A stretch of DNA of 64,000 nt from Microbulbifer sp. Q7. Lineage in GTDB: Bacteria; Pseudomonadota; Gammaproteobacteria; Pseudomonadales; Cellvibrionaceae. The notes below the pieces were generated by a model, which was not told where the DNA came from, did not search any database, and was given only the letters and a program-made list of their open reading frames with translations. Location of the stretch: assembly GCF_001639145.1 (NCBI RefSeq), contig NZ_LROY01000002.1, positions 962,501 to 1,026,500 of the forward strand. Direction: 5' to 3'. The position numbers and the translations under genes were made by a program. Position 1 is the stretch's first letter. Every line of letters begins with the position of its first letter. This document shows positions 35,976 through 45,378 of this stretch, piece after piece.

Positions 35976-37631
35976 ATGAAACTTGCATCCAACAAGCTGC
36001 TGCTCGCAGCTGCGATCTCTGCGGTACTGGCTGGTTGTGACAGCGGCGGTATCAATATTGCTCCGGAAAACAACGACAATTCAGTCACCAACCCAGTACC
36101 TGGACAGCCGCCGGCTACGAGTAATCCTTGCGCCTCCTATGAAAAGGCCGGCTCCGTTAAGCAAGGCGAATTCGATGCTGATACAGGCCATTGCACCTAT
36201 TCGGCAGCGTTTGTTGATTCTGGAAATCCTCTTACGGTAGATCTGTTTATCCCGGCACTTGAAAATGGTGGAGCACACATTTTCGAAGGCAGCCTGTTCG
36301 TAGGTAACAACTACGACGATGACACCACTATGGCCGCCGCCGGTATCGCCGAGGGTGGTGACGGCGCGAAGCTGACCGTGCAGGCTGGCGTTACCCTGGC
36401 GTTCCCCAACAGCACCAAGTTCATGGTTGTGAACCGCGGTTCTCAGCTGAATGCGGTAGGCACGGCCCAGGACCCAATTACTTTTACCTCTCTGTCCGAT
36501 GTGGAAGGCACTGTTGGACCTGAAGACGTTCAGCAGTGGGGCGGGATGGTGATCAACGGCTTTGGTATCACCAACAAGTGTGCCTACGACGCTGAAATGA
36601 CAACTTCCGAGTGCCACGTACTCGCCGAAGGGGCTGCCGGTAAAGACCAGTCGAACTACGGCGGTGATAACAACGACGATAGCTCTGGTCACCTTGAATA
36701 CGTACGTGTTAAACACACCGGCGCGGAAGTTGCTAACGGTGACGAGTTGAACGGTATCACCTTCAGCTCTGTTGGTGCCGGTACCATTGTGAAAAACCTG
36801 CAGGTTTACTCGACGTACGACGACGGCATCGAAATGTTTGGTGGTGCGGTCAGTTTCGAAAATTATCTGGCTATGTACGTCCGTGACGATTCCATTGATA
36901 TCGATGAAGGTTGGAGTGGCTCCATCACCAATGCCCTGGTAATCCAGAGCGAAACCGATGGCAACCACTGTATCGAATCTGACGGCATCGGCTCCTACAA
37001 AGACACCAACGATTACACGGCGCTCATCGCTGCTGGCCTGAACAGCCGCCCGGTCATTGATGGTCTGACTTGCATCATCTCTGCCCAGTCTGCAGGTACG
37101 CACGACCCGGGCGCCGGCTGGCGCTTCCGCGACGGCATCTTCCCGATGATCACCAATTCTATGGTTATTGGTTCCTTCGCCGCCGACGAAAACGGTGCGG
37201 AAGGCAGCAACTACTGCCTGCGCGTTGACAGTGCAGAAACTGCTGCAGCGCTGGAGGCGGGTACCGAAGCCGCCATTACTTCCAACATCTTCGCTTGTGC
37301 CGACAAGACCAAGGGCGGTCCGATCGGCGCAGATGATCTGGAAACCTGGGCAACTGCCAATGGCAACCTTTTCGCTAATGTTCCCGGTGACGTTGCCTTG
37401 AACCCGACTGCTGCCGCTGATACCGGCCTGCAGCTGCTGGAGGGCCCGTTGTCTGTATTCTCCATCGATACCGCCAGCATGATGGTGAACGATGCTGCGG
37501 TTGGTATTTCCCCGATCGAGCGCGCCTACCTCGGTGCCCTGAGTGCCGGTGACACCGACTGGACAGTTGGCTGGACCTATGGACTGCATGAAGGCAGCCG
37601 TGCGCAGCCGCTCTGGTTCGAACAGCAGTAA
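35976..37631 (+). CDS. Predicted surface lipoprotein with beta-helix-like repeats
   Basis: A 551-residue lipoprotein: the signal ends in lipobox VLAGC (C21), followed by a flexible Asn/Pro-rich stretch. The rest has repeating short strands (VGAGTIVKNLQVYSTYDDGIEMFGGAVSF style) as in right-handed parallel beta-helices, with a G-W-G/N-G motif and paired cysteines. I do not recognise a catalytic site. The ATG at 35976 has GGGGG four bases upstream. It is 110 bases upstream of a TonB-dependent receptor gene on the same strand, so it is probably the receptor's surface-exposed ligand-binding partner. The substrate is unknown. Confidence 0.7.
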   Translation: MKLASNKLLLAAAISAVLAGCDSGGINIAPENNDNSVTNPVPGQPPATSNPCASYEKAGSVKQGEFDADTGHCTYSAAFVDSGNPLTVDLFIPALENGGAHIFEGSLFVGNNYDDDTTMAAAGIAEGGDGAKLTVQAGVTLAFPNSTKFMVVNRGSQLNAVGTAQDPITFTSLSDVEGTVGPEDVQQWGGMVINGFGITNKCAYDAEMTTSECHVLAEGAAGKDQSNYGGDNNDDSSGHLEYVRVKHTGAEVANGDELNGITFSSVGAGTIVKNLQVYSTYDDGIEMFGGAVSFENYLAMYVRDDSIDIDEGWSGSITNALVIQSETDGNHCIESDGIGSYKDTNDYTALIAAGLNSRPVIDGLTCIISAQSAGTHDPGAGWRFRDGIFPMITNSMVIGSFAADENGAEGSNYCLRVDSAETAAALEAGTEAAITSNIFACADKTKGGPIGADDLETWATANGNLFANVPGDVALNPTAAADTGLQLLEGPLSVFSIDTASMMVNDAAVGISPIERAYLGALSAGDTDWTVGWTYGLHEGSRAQPLWFEQQ

Positions 37632-37741
37632 GTGCTTGGCTGGTCAGGGGTTTAGCACCTGACCTGAGGGGCGCCGCCTTCACAATCTGGAGTCGGCGCC
37701 CTGCTTGATTTTGAGTTCAGGAACGATAAGAGGCCTGGGGA

Positions 37742-40465
37742 ATGAAAAAGAATGAAATGTTTCAGAGAGCGCCGCTGGTACTGGCTATCGCCACGGCCTC
37801 CGTCATTGCTCCTAACGCGATTGCACAGGTAGAAATGGATACGATTGCTGGGCCGCAGGCTCAGCAGCTTGAAGAAGTACTGGTCCAGGGGCGCCTGAAG
37901 GACGCAGCAGAAATGCTGGTGAGCGAGCGCCTGGAAGAGGAGGTGGTCACCGACATCCTCGGTTCCGAAATGATTGGTCGGGTAGGGGACTCCACCGTTG
38001 CCGCCGCACTGCGCCGTGTGTCTGGCCTTTCCCTGATCAGCGATAAATTTGTTTACGTACGCGGCCTGGGCGAACGCTATTCGAGCACCACATTGAATGG
38101 CGCTACCGTACCGTCACCGGATTTGACGCGCAATGTGATTCCGCTGGACATTTTCCCGACGTCTGTCGTGGACTCCCTCGCCGTACAGAAATCCTATTCC
38201 GCCGACCAGGCAGCAACCTTTGGTGGCGGTAATGTAAATATCCGTACCAAGGGTATCCCTGACGCGCTGACCTATTCCATCGAAATTGGCAGTGGCATGA
38301 ACTCGGAAACCGAAGGTGATGTTCTGTCCTATGACGGCGGTGGCGACGACAGCTTCGGCACCGACGACGGTACCCGTGCGTTGCCCACGGAACTCCAGCG
38401 AGCGCTGCAGCGCTTCAAGGGCCGTCTCGGCGTACAGGATATTCGTAACGTGCTGGAGCTGGAGGGAAATGAATTCGGGTCTGCCGCCGAAGCAATTTCC
38501 GCTGCACAACGGTTGAATCGCGAGCTGGCATTAAACCTCAATCGTGACATTGCCATCGAGGAAGAATCCGGTACCCCTGACCTGGATGTGAAAGGCAGTG
38601 TCGGTAACCGCTTCTACATGGGGGATGACTGGGAAATTGGTTTTCTGGCGGGCGCTTCTTACAAGAATCGCTGGCGTGAAGAAGAGACCACCAAGCGCTC
38701 CTACGGTTTGCCAGAAGAGGTTGTTGACGTAGAAAGCACCTCTACTTACTCCGTTGATTTGAGCGGTAACGTCAATGTGGGAATCCGGTTTGCGGATGAG
38801 CAGGAGGTCTCGTTAACCAACCTGTACCTGCGTAATACGGACGACGACACCGCGGTTCGGGATTTCTTCAACGAGAACCGTCAGGTATCCGATGGCCGCG
38901 GCTTCCGTGAATACACGATTAAATACGAAGAGCGCGATCTGCTGGTGCACCAGGCCAAGGGTCGCCATTCCGTTGGTCCCGCCACCAAAGCACTGATTCC
39001 GGGTGGCCTGCTCAATTGGGCACCTGAAGCGCTGACTATTGACTGGTTCTACTCGGATGCTACTGCGCAGACTGACATTCCGAATGAGGTGACAGTTAAC
39101 GCAGATACAGTGACCAATGCGCAGGGAGAAACCCTGGCGTCCAGTGTCAGCACAGGTGTTAACAGCTCCGGATTCCGATTTACCGAGCTTGAAGATCAGG
39201 TGCTCAATTACGGTTGGAGTACCGCGCTTCCTCTGGTATTTAGCCGTTCGACACTCGAGTTGAGTGGTGGCTTCGCACGCACCGAGAAGGCGCGCACCTA
39301 TAAGCAGACAGAATTCCGCCTTGGCGTGCTGTCTGCGGATGACGCTGGCAGCCTGGGGGGGAGCCTGGGCGATGTTTTCGGCGATAGCCAGGTCACCAAC
39401 CCGGACAACAACTATATATTTGACCGCGCTGGCGCAAACAACCAGAGCTACATTGCAGCAACGTTAACGGATGCTGCCTTCGGTAAGGTGGACTGGACCC
39501 TGAATGAGACCTGGCGCATGTCTGCCGGTGCCCGTTGGGAGGAGTACAACCAGGTGGCACTGGATTGGAACCCCTACGGATATACTCTGGATGATCCGCA
39601 GATTACCAGCGATGCCGACGAACTACTGGACGCGACCTATACGGATGACGCGGTTTATCCGTCGCTGTCTCTGACCTATATGGGGTCTCTGTGGGCGGAA
39701 ACGTTCCAGCTGCGTTTCGGCGCGAGTAAAACCGCTGTGCGCCCGGATTTGCGTGAGATTACTGACGCAATCTATATCGACCCGATTACTGACGAGCAGA
39801 TTAAGGGGAACCCCAATGCTCGCCCATCTGAAATCACCAACTTCGATGTTCGCGGTGAGTGGTACTTCGACAATGGCGACAGCTTGACGCTAACGGCGTA
39901 CTACAAGGACATCATGGATCCGATCGAATTTTTTGAATTGGCCTCCAGTGATACCAATACAGCCCGCGAAATCATTAATGCGGAATCTGGTGAGATAACT
40001 GGTGTTGAACTCGAGGCACTGAAGGCGCTTGGTTTCTTGGGGCAATTCATGGATAGCTTTTTTGTACAGGGCAATCTGACTGTTCAGGAAACCGAGCTGG
40101 TCGCTGGCACTGAAGCAGACGCGCCAACCAACCCGGTACGGAATATGTCCGGCGCTTCTGATTATGTCGTGAACATGTTGGTTGGGTTTGACTCACCGGA
40201 TGGTGCGCATTCTGCAACGCTCGGTTACAACGTTTTCGGCGATCGGCTGTACCTGGCTGGCCGCAACGGCGCGCCGGATGCTTACGAGCTTCCGTTCCAT
40301 TCTCTGGATCTGACCTACGCCTGGTATCCGACCGAGGAGATTACTATCAAGGCGAAGATGCAGAACCTGTTGGATGAGGCGATTGAAATCAAGCGCGCTA
40401 ATGTGATCGTGTTTGAGGAAAAGCCCGGTCAGTCCTTTGCGCTGAGTGCCCAGTACACGTTTTAA
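37742..40465 (+). CDS. TonB-dependent receptor paired with the lipoprotein
   Basis: A 907-residue outer-membrane receptor with a signal peptide (about 1-28, ending AIAQ). A TonB box LEEVLVQGR is near residue 42, the plug (about 60-180) has VRGLGERYSSTTLNGATVPSPD and the barrel ends in YTF. There is no carboxypeptidase-like N-terminal domain, unlike the receptor at 26.3 kb. The plug pattern is shared with receptors of the carbohydrate/outer-membrane type found with beta-helix lipoproteins. It follows the lipoprotein gene and has its own terminator. The ligand cannot be told from sequence. Confidence 0.88.
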   Translation: MKKNEMFQRAPLVLAIATASVIAPNAIAQVEMDTIAGPQAQQLEEVLVQGRLKDAAEMLVSERLEEEVVTDILGSEMIGRVGDSTVAAALRRVSGLSLISDKFVYVRGLGERYSSTTLNGATVPSPDLTRNVIPLDIFPTSVVDSLAVQKSYSADQAATFGGGNVNIRTKGIPDALTYSIEIGSGMNSETEGDVLSYDGGGDDSFGTDDGTRALPTELQRALQRFKGRLGVQDIRNVLELEGNEFGSAAEAISAAQRLNRELALNLNRDIAIEEESGTPDLDVKGSVGNRFYMGDDWEIGFLAGASYKNRWREEETTKRSYGLPEEVVDVESTSTYSVDLSGNVNVGIRFADEQEVSLTNLYLRNTDDDTAVRDFFNENRQVSDGRGFREYTIKYEERDLLVHQAKGRHSVGPATKALIPGGLLNWAPEALTIDWFYSDATAQTDIPNEVTVNADTVTNAQGETLASSVSTGVNSSGFRFTELEDQVLNYGWSTALPLVFSRSTLELSGGFARTEKARTYKQTEFRLGVLSADDAGSLGGSLGDVFGDSQVTNPDNNYIFDRAGANNQSYIAATLTDAAFGKVDWTLNETWRMSAGARWEEYNQVALDWNPYGYTLDDPQITSDADELLDATYTDDAVYPSLSLTYMGSLWAETFQLRFGASKTAVRPDLREITDAIYIDPITDEQIKGNPNARPSEITNFDVRGEWYFDNGDSLTLTAYYKDIMDPIEFFELASSDTNTAREIINAESGEITGVELEALKALGFLGQFMDSFFVQGNLTVQETELVAGTEADAPTNPVRNMSGASDYVVNMLVGFDSPDGAHSATLGYNVFGDRLYLAGRNGAPDAYELPFHSLDLTYAWYPTEEITIKAKMQNLLDEAIEIKRANVIVFEEKPGQSFALSAQYTF

Positions 40466-40536
40466 CCTGTTATCACACAACGTAAGCACCCTCGACGCAG
40501 CAGAGCGACCAAACCAACAGGGCATCACGTGATCAG

Positions 40537-40567
40537 CCGGGCACTGGAATCAGTGTCCGGTTTTTTC
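40537..40567 (+). terminator. Terminator of the receptor gene
   Basis: CCGGGCACTG and CAGTGTCCGG pair around a four-base loop, followed by six T. Confidence 0.85.
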
Positions 40568-40584
40568 GTTCTGGTATTCGGGGA

Positions 40585-40611
40585 ACAAAAAAGGGCACCA
40601 CAGGTGCCCTT
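40585..40611 (-). terminator. Terminator of the ETF-QO gene
   Basis: On the minus strand AAGGGCACC and GGTGCCCTT pair around TGT, followed by a T-run. It lies 20 bases after the stop codon. Confidence 0.85.
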
Positions 40612-40630
40612 GAAAACTGACTGTTCCCGA

Positions 40631-42268
40631 TTACATGTTCGGGTAATTGGGGCCGCCGCCACCTTCCGGTGTGACCCAGACGATATTCTGGGTGGGGTCC
40701 TTGATGTCGCAGGTCTTACAGTGCACACAGTTCTGTGCGTTGATCTGGAAGCGTTTGCTGTCGCCCTCGCCAACTACCTCATATACCCCGGCAGGGCAGT
40801 AGCGCTGCGCGGGTTCGTCGTAAATCGGCAGGTTGTGGTTCAGTGGAATGTCACTGTCTTTCAGGGTCAAGTGACAGGGCTGATCTTCCTCGTGATTGGT
40901 GTTGGAGATGAACACCGAGGAAAGCTTATCGAAGCTCAGCACACCGTCTGGTTTCGGATAGTTGATCTTCTTGCAGTCCGCCGCGGGCTTCAGCTGCGCG
41001 TGATCCGCCTTGCTGTCGCTCAGGGTCCAGGGCAGCTTGCCCTTGAATAGGTTGATATCGATAAACGCGTAGGCGGAGCCAAGGATATTGCCCCACTTGT
41101 GTTGCGCCGGTCCAAAGTTGCGCTGCGTGTGCAGCTCTTTCCAGGCCCAGCTGTTCTTGTAGCGTTCGCTGTAATCCGTCAGCTCGTCACTGGCGCGTTC
41201 GCCGGAGAGGGCTTCCGCCACAGACTCCGCCGCCACCATGCCCGACTTCATCGCGGTGTGGTTACCCTTGATCTTGGCGAAGTTCAGGGTGCCGGCGTCG
41301 TCGCCGATCAGCAGGCCGCCGGGGAAGGTCATCTTCGGCTGGGACTGCAGGCCGCCCTTGGTAATTGCGCGCGCGCCATAGGCCACGCGCTGGCCGCCTT
41401 CGAGGTATTGCTTGATCACCGGGTGGTGCTTGTAGCGCTGGAACTCGTCGAACGGGCTCACGTGGGGGTTGCTGTAAGACAGGTCGGTGATCAGGCCGAC
41501 CACGACCTGGTCGTCTTCCAGGTGATACAGGAAGCCGCCGCCGAACGAGCCGGATTCGTCCAGTGGCCATCCTGCGGTGTGCACCACCAGGCCCTGCTTG
41601 TGCTTGGCGCTGTCGACCTTCCATATTTCCTTGATGCCGATGCCGTAGTGCTGTGGGTCGCGGTCGGCATCGAGGGAGAATTTGGCAATCAGCTGCTTGC
41701 CCAGGTGGCCACGACAGCCTTCCGCAAACAGGGTGTACTTGGCGTGCAGTTCCATGCCCTGCATGTAGCTGTCTTTGTGTTCGCCATTGATGCCAACGCC
41801 CATATCACCAGTGGCGATACCTTTGACAGAGCCGTCTTCGTTGTACAGAACTTCTGCCGCGGCGAATCCTGGGAAAATCTCGACACCCAGTGCTTCGGCC
41901 TGCTCGGCCAGCCAGCGGCACAGATTGCCGAGGCTGATGATGTAGTTGCCATCGTTATGCATGGTGCTCGGGACCAGCATATTGGGGACTTTGAGGGCAC
42001 TTTCCGGGCCGCGCATGACGTAGATGTCATCGCCTTCAACCGGGGTCTGCAGCGGCGCACCGCGTTCCTTCCAGTCCGGGAACAGCTCGTTCAGTGCGGT
42101 GGGTTCGAACACCGCGCCGGAGAGAATATGTGCGCCGACTTCAGAGCCTTTTTCTACGACACATACACTAATGTCTTCGTTGATCTGGCGCAGTTTGATC
42201 GCCGCGCTAAGTCCGGCAGGGCCCGCGCCGACGATGACTACGTCGTACTCCATTGACTCGCGTTCCAC
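40631..42268 (-). CDS. Electron transfer flavoprotein-ubiquinone oxidoreductase
   Basis: ETF-QO takes electrons from reduced ETF and passes them to ubiquinone at the inner membrane. The 545-residue protein has the FAD motif VVIVGAGPAGLSAA near the N-terminus and the [4Fe-4S] ligands in CPAGVYE and CVHCKTCDIKDP near the C-terminus. I chose the GTG at 42268 since GAGGAG lies six bases upstream and it gives the N-terminus MERESMEYDVVIVG seen in pseudomonads; GTG 42301 and ATG 42253 are alternatives. It is divergent from etfBA. It serves fatty acid and amino acid oxidation, and could receive electrons from other flavoproteins. Confidence 0.94.
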   Translation of the reverse strand: MERESMEYDVVIVGAGPAGLSAAIKLRQINEDISVCVVEKGSEVGAHILSGAVFEPTALNELFPDWKERGAPLQTPVEGDDIYVMRGPESALKVPNMLVPSTMHNDGNYIISLGNLCRWLAEQAEALGVEIFPGFAAAEVLYNEDGSVKGIATGDMGVGINGEHKDSYMQGMELHAKYTLFAEGCRGHLGKQLIAKFSLDADRDPQHYGIGIKEIWKVDSAKHKQGLVVHTAGWPLDESGSFGGGFLYHLEDDQVVVGLITDLSYSNPHVSPFDEFQRYKHHPVIKQYLEGGQRVAYGARAITKGGLQSQPKMTFPGGLLIGDDAGTLNFAKIKGNHTAMKSGMVAAESVAEALSGERASDELTDYSERYKNSWAWKELHTQRNFGPAQHKWGNILGSAYAFIDINLFKGKLPWTLSDSKADHAQLKPAADCKKINYPKPDGVLSFDKLSSVFISNTNHEEDQPCHLTLKDSDIPLNHNLPIYDEPAQRYCPAGVYEVVGEGDSKRFQINAQNCVHCKTCDIKDPTQNIVWVTPEGGGGPNYPNM

Positions 42269-42711
42269 AGGTCTCTCCTCAAAGTGTGTTTGATTATTCA
42301 CCGGCCGAATTATGACAGGTAATTTTTAGATTTCTCGATTATATCGGGCATTGCGTGACTGAACCAATTGCGGAAGTTTTCATTTCCGCTGGCAAAAGCG
42401 GCGCAAATCCCCGGATTTTTGCTGGCGGAATAGGGTGTGCTTATGGCCTGAAATTGATCCTGTGAATGGCTGCTACGCTTGCTATTCAACTATTGATTTT
42501 GCCTGGTGAAAGGGCCAACATACACGCCGCTCAAACAACTGTTTGAACTTGTGGCCGGTATCAGCTGCCGACGAATGTCCGCTCAGACGCGGGGATTGGC
42601 AGATCCGCCACAGCACTCGGCTGGGAGGCTGCCCGAGTTACCCATGGCGCCCCGGAGCCACTCTGGCGATAGGGCAGCGACTTACAAATAGACTACTGAG
42701 ACGGGATTTTC
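42269..42711. other. Divergent ETF promoter region
   Basis: The 443 bases between ETF-QO and etfB hold no gene. They contain a palindrome of the PsrA type at 42531-42546. Confidence 0.5.
42531..42546. promoter_or_regulatory. PsrA-like box upstream of etfBA
   Basis: TCAAACAACTGTTTGA is a palindrome with the CAAAC-N4-GTTTG pattern of the fatty-acid-responsive regulator PsrA of pseudomonads, which is known to act on ETF genes. No psrA gene is in the window; the TetR protein at 34.4 kb is not an obvious match. Confidence 0.55.
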
Positions 42712-43461
42712 ATGAAAGTTCTTGTAGCTGTGAAGCGCGTTGTTGACTACAACGTGAAAGTTCGCCCAAAGGCGGACGGTTCAGACGTGGACACTGCCAA
42801 CGTCAAAATGTCCATCAACCCCTTCTGTGAAATCGCCGTAGAAGAAGCGGTGCGCCTGAAGGAAAAGGGTGTGGTCAGTGAAATCATCGCTGTATCCATG
42901 GGCCCGAAACAGTGTCAGGAACAAATTCGTACCGCGCTGGCGCTGGGCGCCGACCGCGGTATCCAGGTTCAGTCGGATGCCGAACTCCAGCCCCTGGCGG
43001 TCGCCAAGTGCCTGAAGGCCATCGTCGAGAAGGAAGAGCCGCAACTGGTCATCCTCGGCAAGCAGTCTATCGACGGTGACAACAATCAGACCGGGCAGAT
43101 GCTCGCCGCGCTGACCGGCATGGGGCAGGGCACCTTCGCTTCCGAAGTGAACGTCGAAAATGGCTCGGTAAAGGTTACCCGTGAGATTGACGGTGGCCTG
43201 CAGACCGTCGAGCTTCAACTGCCGGCGGTGGTCACCACCGATCTGCGCCTGAACGAGCCGCGCTACGCCTCCCTGCCCAACATCATGAAGGCCAAAAAGA
43301 AGCCGCTGGATACCACCACGCCGGAAGAGCTGGGTGTCGACATCGCACCGCGCACCAAGACCCTGAAAGTTGAGCCGCCAGCCGAGCGCCAGGCGGGTAT
43401 CAAGGTGTCTGACGTTGCGGAACTGGTCGAAAAACTGAAAAACGAGGCGAAAGTAATCTGA
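42712..43461 (+). CDS. etfB: Electron transfer flavoprotein subunit beta
   Basis: EtfB forms with EtfA the soluble flavoprotein that collects electrons from acyl-CoA and other dehydrogenases. The 249-residue length is standard. Signature segments are [55 protein letters not shown] and the AMP-binding region. Its stop overlaps the etfA start by one base (TGATG), so the pair is translationally coupled. Confidence 0.96.
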   Translation: MKVLVAVKRVVDYNVKVRPKADGSDVDTANVKMSINPFCEIAVEEAVRLKEKGVVSEIIAVSMGPKQCQEQIRTALALGADRGIQVQSDAELQPLAVAKCLKAIVEKEEPQLVILGKQSIDGDNNQTGQMLAALTGMGQGTFASEVNVENGSVKVTREIDGGLQTVELQLPAVVTTDLRLNEPRYASLPNIMKAKKKPLDTTTPEELGVDIAPRTKTLKVEPPAERQAGIKVSDVAELVEKLKNEAKVI

Positions 43462-44390
43462 TGAGTATTCTTGTAATTGCAGAGCACGACAACGCCGAGC
43501 TGAAAGGCGCGACCCTGAATACCATTGCCGCAGCCAAGGCGATCGGTGGCGAAATCGACGTACTGGTGGCTGGTAGTGGCTGTGCTGCGGCTGCCGAAGC
43601 AGCGGCCAAGGCGGAGGGTGTTAACAAGGTACTGCTGGCAGACAATGCCGCTTACGAACACCAGCTGGCAGAAAACGTGGCCAAGCTGGTCGCTGACCTG
43701 GGCAAGAACTATAGCCATATCCTGGCTCCGGCGACTACCACCGGCAAAAACATGCTGCCGCGCGCCGCGGCACTGCTCGACGTGCAACCGATTTCCGATA
43801 TTCTCGCGGTTGAAAGCCCGGATACGTTCAAGCGGCCAATCTATGCCGGCAACGTGATCGCCACGGTTCAGAGCTCGGATGCCATCAAAGTGGCGTCTGT
43901 GCGCACCACTGCGTTCGATCCGGTGGCAGGCGAAGGTGGCAGCGCCTCTGTGGAAACCGTAGACATTGTGGATGATGCAGCGCTATCCAAGTTTGTGGGC
44001 GAGGAGCTGGCAGAGTCTGACCGCCCTGAGCTGACCGCAGCGCGCGTGGTCATTTCTGGTGGTCGCGGTATGCAAAACGGCGAAAACTTCGAGATGCTGA
44101 ACAAGGTTGCGGACAAGCTGGGCGCTGCGGTTGGTGCATCCCGCGCCGCGGTGGATGCTGGCTTTGTTCCCAACGATATGCAGGTTGGTCAGACTGGCAA
44201 GATTGTGGCCCCCGACCTGTATATTGCTGTTGGCATCTCCGGCGCGATCCAGCACCTGGCAGGCATGAAGGACTCCAAGGTCATCGTGGCCATCAACAAG
44301 GATGAGGAAGCACCGATCTTCTCGGTGGCGGATTACGGCCTGGTGGCCGACCTGTTTGATGCCGTTCCGGAGCTGGACGCAAAGCTGTAA
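43461..44390 (+). CDS. etfA: Electron transfer flavoprotein subunit alpha
   Basis: EtfA carries the FAD of the ETF heterodimer. The 309-residue protein shows the N-terminal [19 protein letters not shown] segment and the C-terminal FAD-binding region ([42 protein letters not shown]). It directly follows etfB and is followed by a terminator. Confidence 0.96.
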   Translation: MSILVIAEHDNAELKGATLNTIAAAKAIGGEIDVLVAGSGCAAAAEAAAKAEGVNKVLLADNAAYEHQLAENVAKLVADLGKNYSHILAPATTTGKNMLPRAAALLDVQPISDILAVESPDTFKRPIYAGNVIATVQSSDAIKVASVRTTAFDPVAGEGGSASVETVDIVDDAALSKFVGEELAESDRPELTAARVVISGGRGMQNGENFEMLNKVADKLGAAVGASRAAVDAGFVPNDMQVGQTGKIVAPDLYIAVGISGAIQHLAGMKDSKVIVAINKDEEAPIFSVADYGLVADLFDAVPELDAKL

Positions 44391-44418
44391 GCTGCAGGTA
44401 ATATGCGGTAGGGAATAG

Positions 44419-44442
44419 AAGGCGGCGCAAGCCGCCTTTTTT
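44419..44442 (+). terminator. Terminator of etfBA
   Basis: GGCGGC and GCCGCC with a GCAA tetraloop, then six T, 30 bases after etfA. Confidence 0.88.
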
Positions 44443-44604
44443 GTGCCTCGGGCGCGGTGATCGGCACCGGGTGACGCCGGTGTGGCGGTTAAATTTTAAC
44501 CTTTCCGGTCGATAACATTGCCTTTCCCGGTGCAAGCCCCGAGAATAGGCGCCCCAATAAGTAGAAACATGCTGTCTGTGGTACAGCCGGGACGGGATTT
44601 CATC

Positions 44605-45288
44605 ATGTCTTTGGTAAAGCGCACTTTATCTACCGCTCTGCAGGCCCCGGTCGCCCCGGGTGGTACTGCGGCACGACGTAGCCTGATGGCGACGCTTGCG
44701 GTCGTGGCTGGCTGGCTGGCGGTGAACGCGATGGCCTACGGGCCGCTGATCGCTCCTGGGGAGCCAGATGATGGCCTTCTCGCAGAGCGGAGCAACCGCA
44801 ATACCGCGGGCAACAGTCAGGCGGTATCGCTTCCTTCCACGGCATTTTTTGGTGTGGCTGCGGTCAAACCTGCGGCGGAGCCCGAAATCGATCTCGCCAA
44901 TATCCCCATTACTCAATTGAATCTTGTGCTGTCCGGTGTTCTCAGCAGCAGTGTGGATGACAAAGCCAGCGCATTGGTGGCCGAGCGCGGCAAACCGGCC
45001 GAGCGCGTGTTTGTTGGCCAGAAACTACCCGGCGGGGCAGAGGTCTATTCTGTCGAGGTGGATCATATTATCCTTCGACGCAACGGTCAGATGGAAAAGC
45101 TGACCTATCCGGATGCAGATGGGCGCCCGACGGTTCCTAAGCAGTACGCAAATTATGCTCGGCAGGCTGCCAAGGTCATTGGCGCCAATTCGGGCGCTAG
45201 CCGCACCGAAAAGCAGGAATCAATTCGTGAGCGCCTGGAGCAGCTACGCGAAATGGCACGCCAGCGCCAGGGGGGTAACCAGCGCTGA
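44605..45288 (+). CDS. gspC: Type II secretion protein GspC
   Basis: GspC links the inner-membrane platform to the secretin. The 227-residue protein has one N-terminal membrane segment (about 25-45) and a periplasmic HR domain (about 90-165: ITQLNLVLSGVLSSSVDDKASALVAERGKPAERVFVGQ). Instead of a PDZ domain it ends in a charged, probably coiled helix (about 195-227), as in the shorter GspC/XcpP-like forms. I chose the ATG at 44605 for its position before the membrane segment; upstream ATGs at 44569 and 44518 would extend it. It is the first gene of the operon. Confidence 0.88.
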   Translation: MSLVKRTLSTALQAPVAPGGTAARRSLMATLAVVAGWLAVNAMAYGPLIAPGEPDDGLLAERSNRNTAGNSQAVSLPSTAFFGVAAVKPAAEPEIDLANIPITQLNLVLSGVLSSSVDDKASALVAERGKPAERVFVGQKLPGGAEVYSVEVDHIILRRNGQMEKLTYPDADGRPTVPKQYANYARQAAKVIGANSGASRTEKQESIRERLEQLREMARQRQGGNQR

Positions 45289-45378
45289 CGCGGGGATGTA
45301 TTGTGTGCACCGGGGGAAGGGTGCGCTTCCAAGACCTAAATAGTTACTGACTAAATAAGAATTAGAGCCAATTACATA

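Noticed and set aside
36081..37589. A 502-codon open frame antisense to the beta-helix lipoprotein gene
   Set aside because: It lacks a signal, motifs and a ribosome binding site; the opposite strand has a clear lipobox and the frame is a by-product of its codon bias.
41099..42256. A 385-codon open frame antisense to the ETF-QO gene
   Set aside because: ETF-QO is unambiguous; the antisense translation resembles no family.
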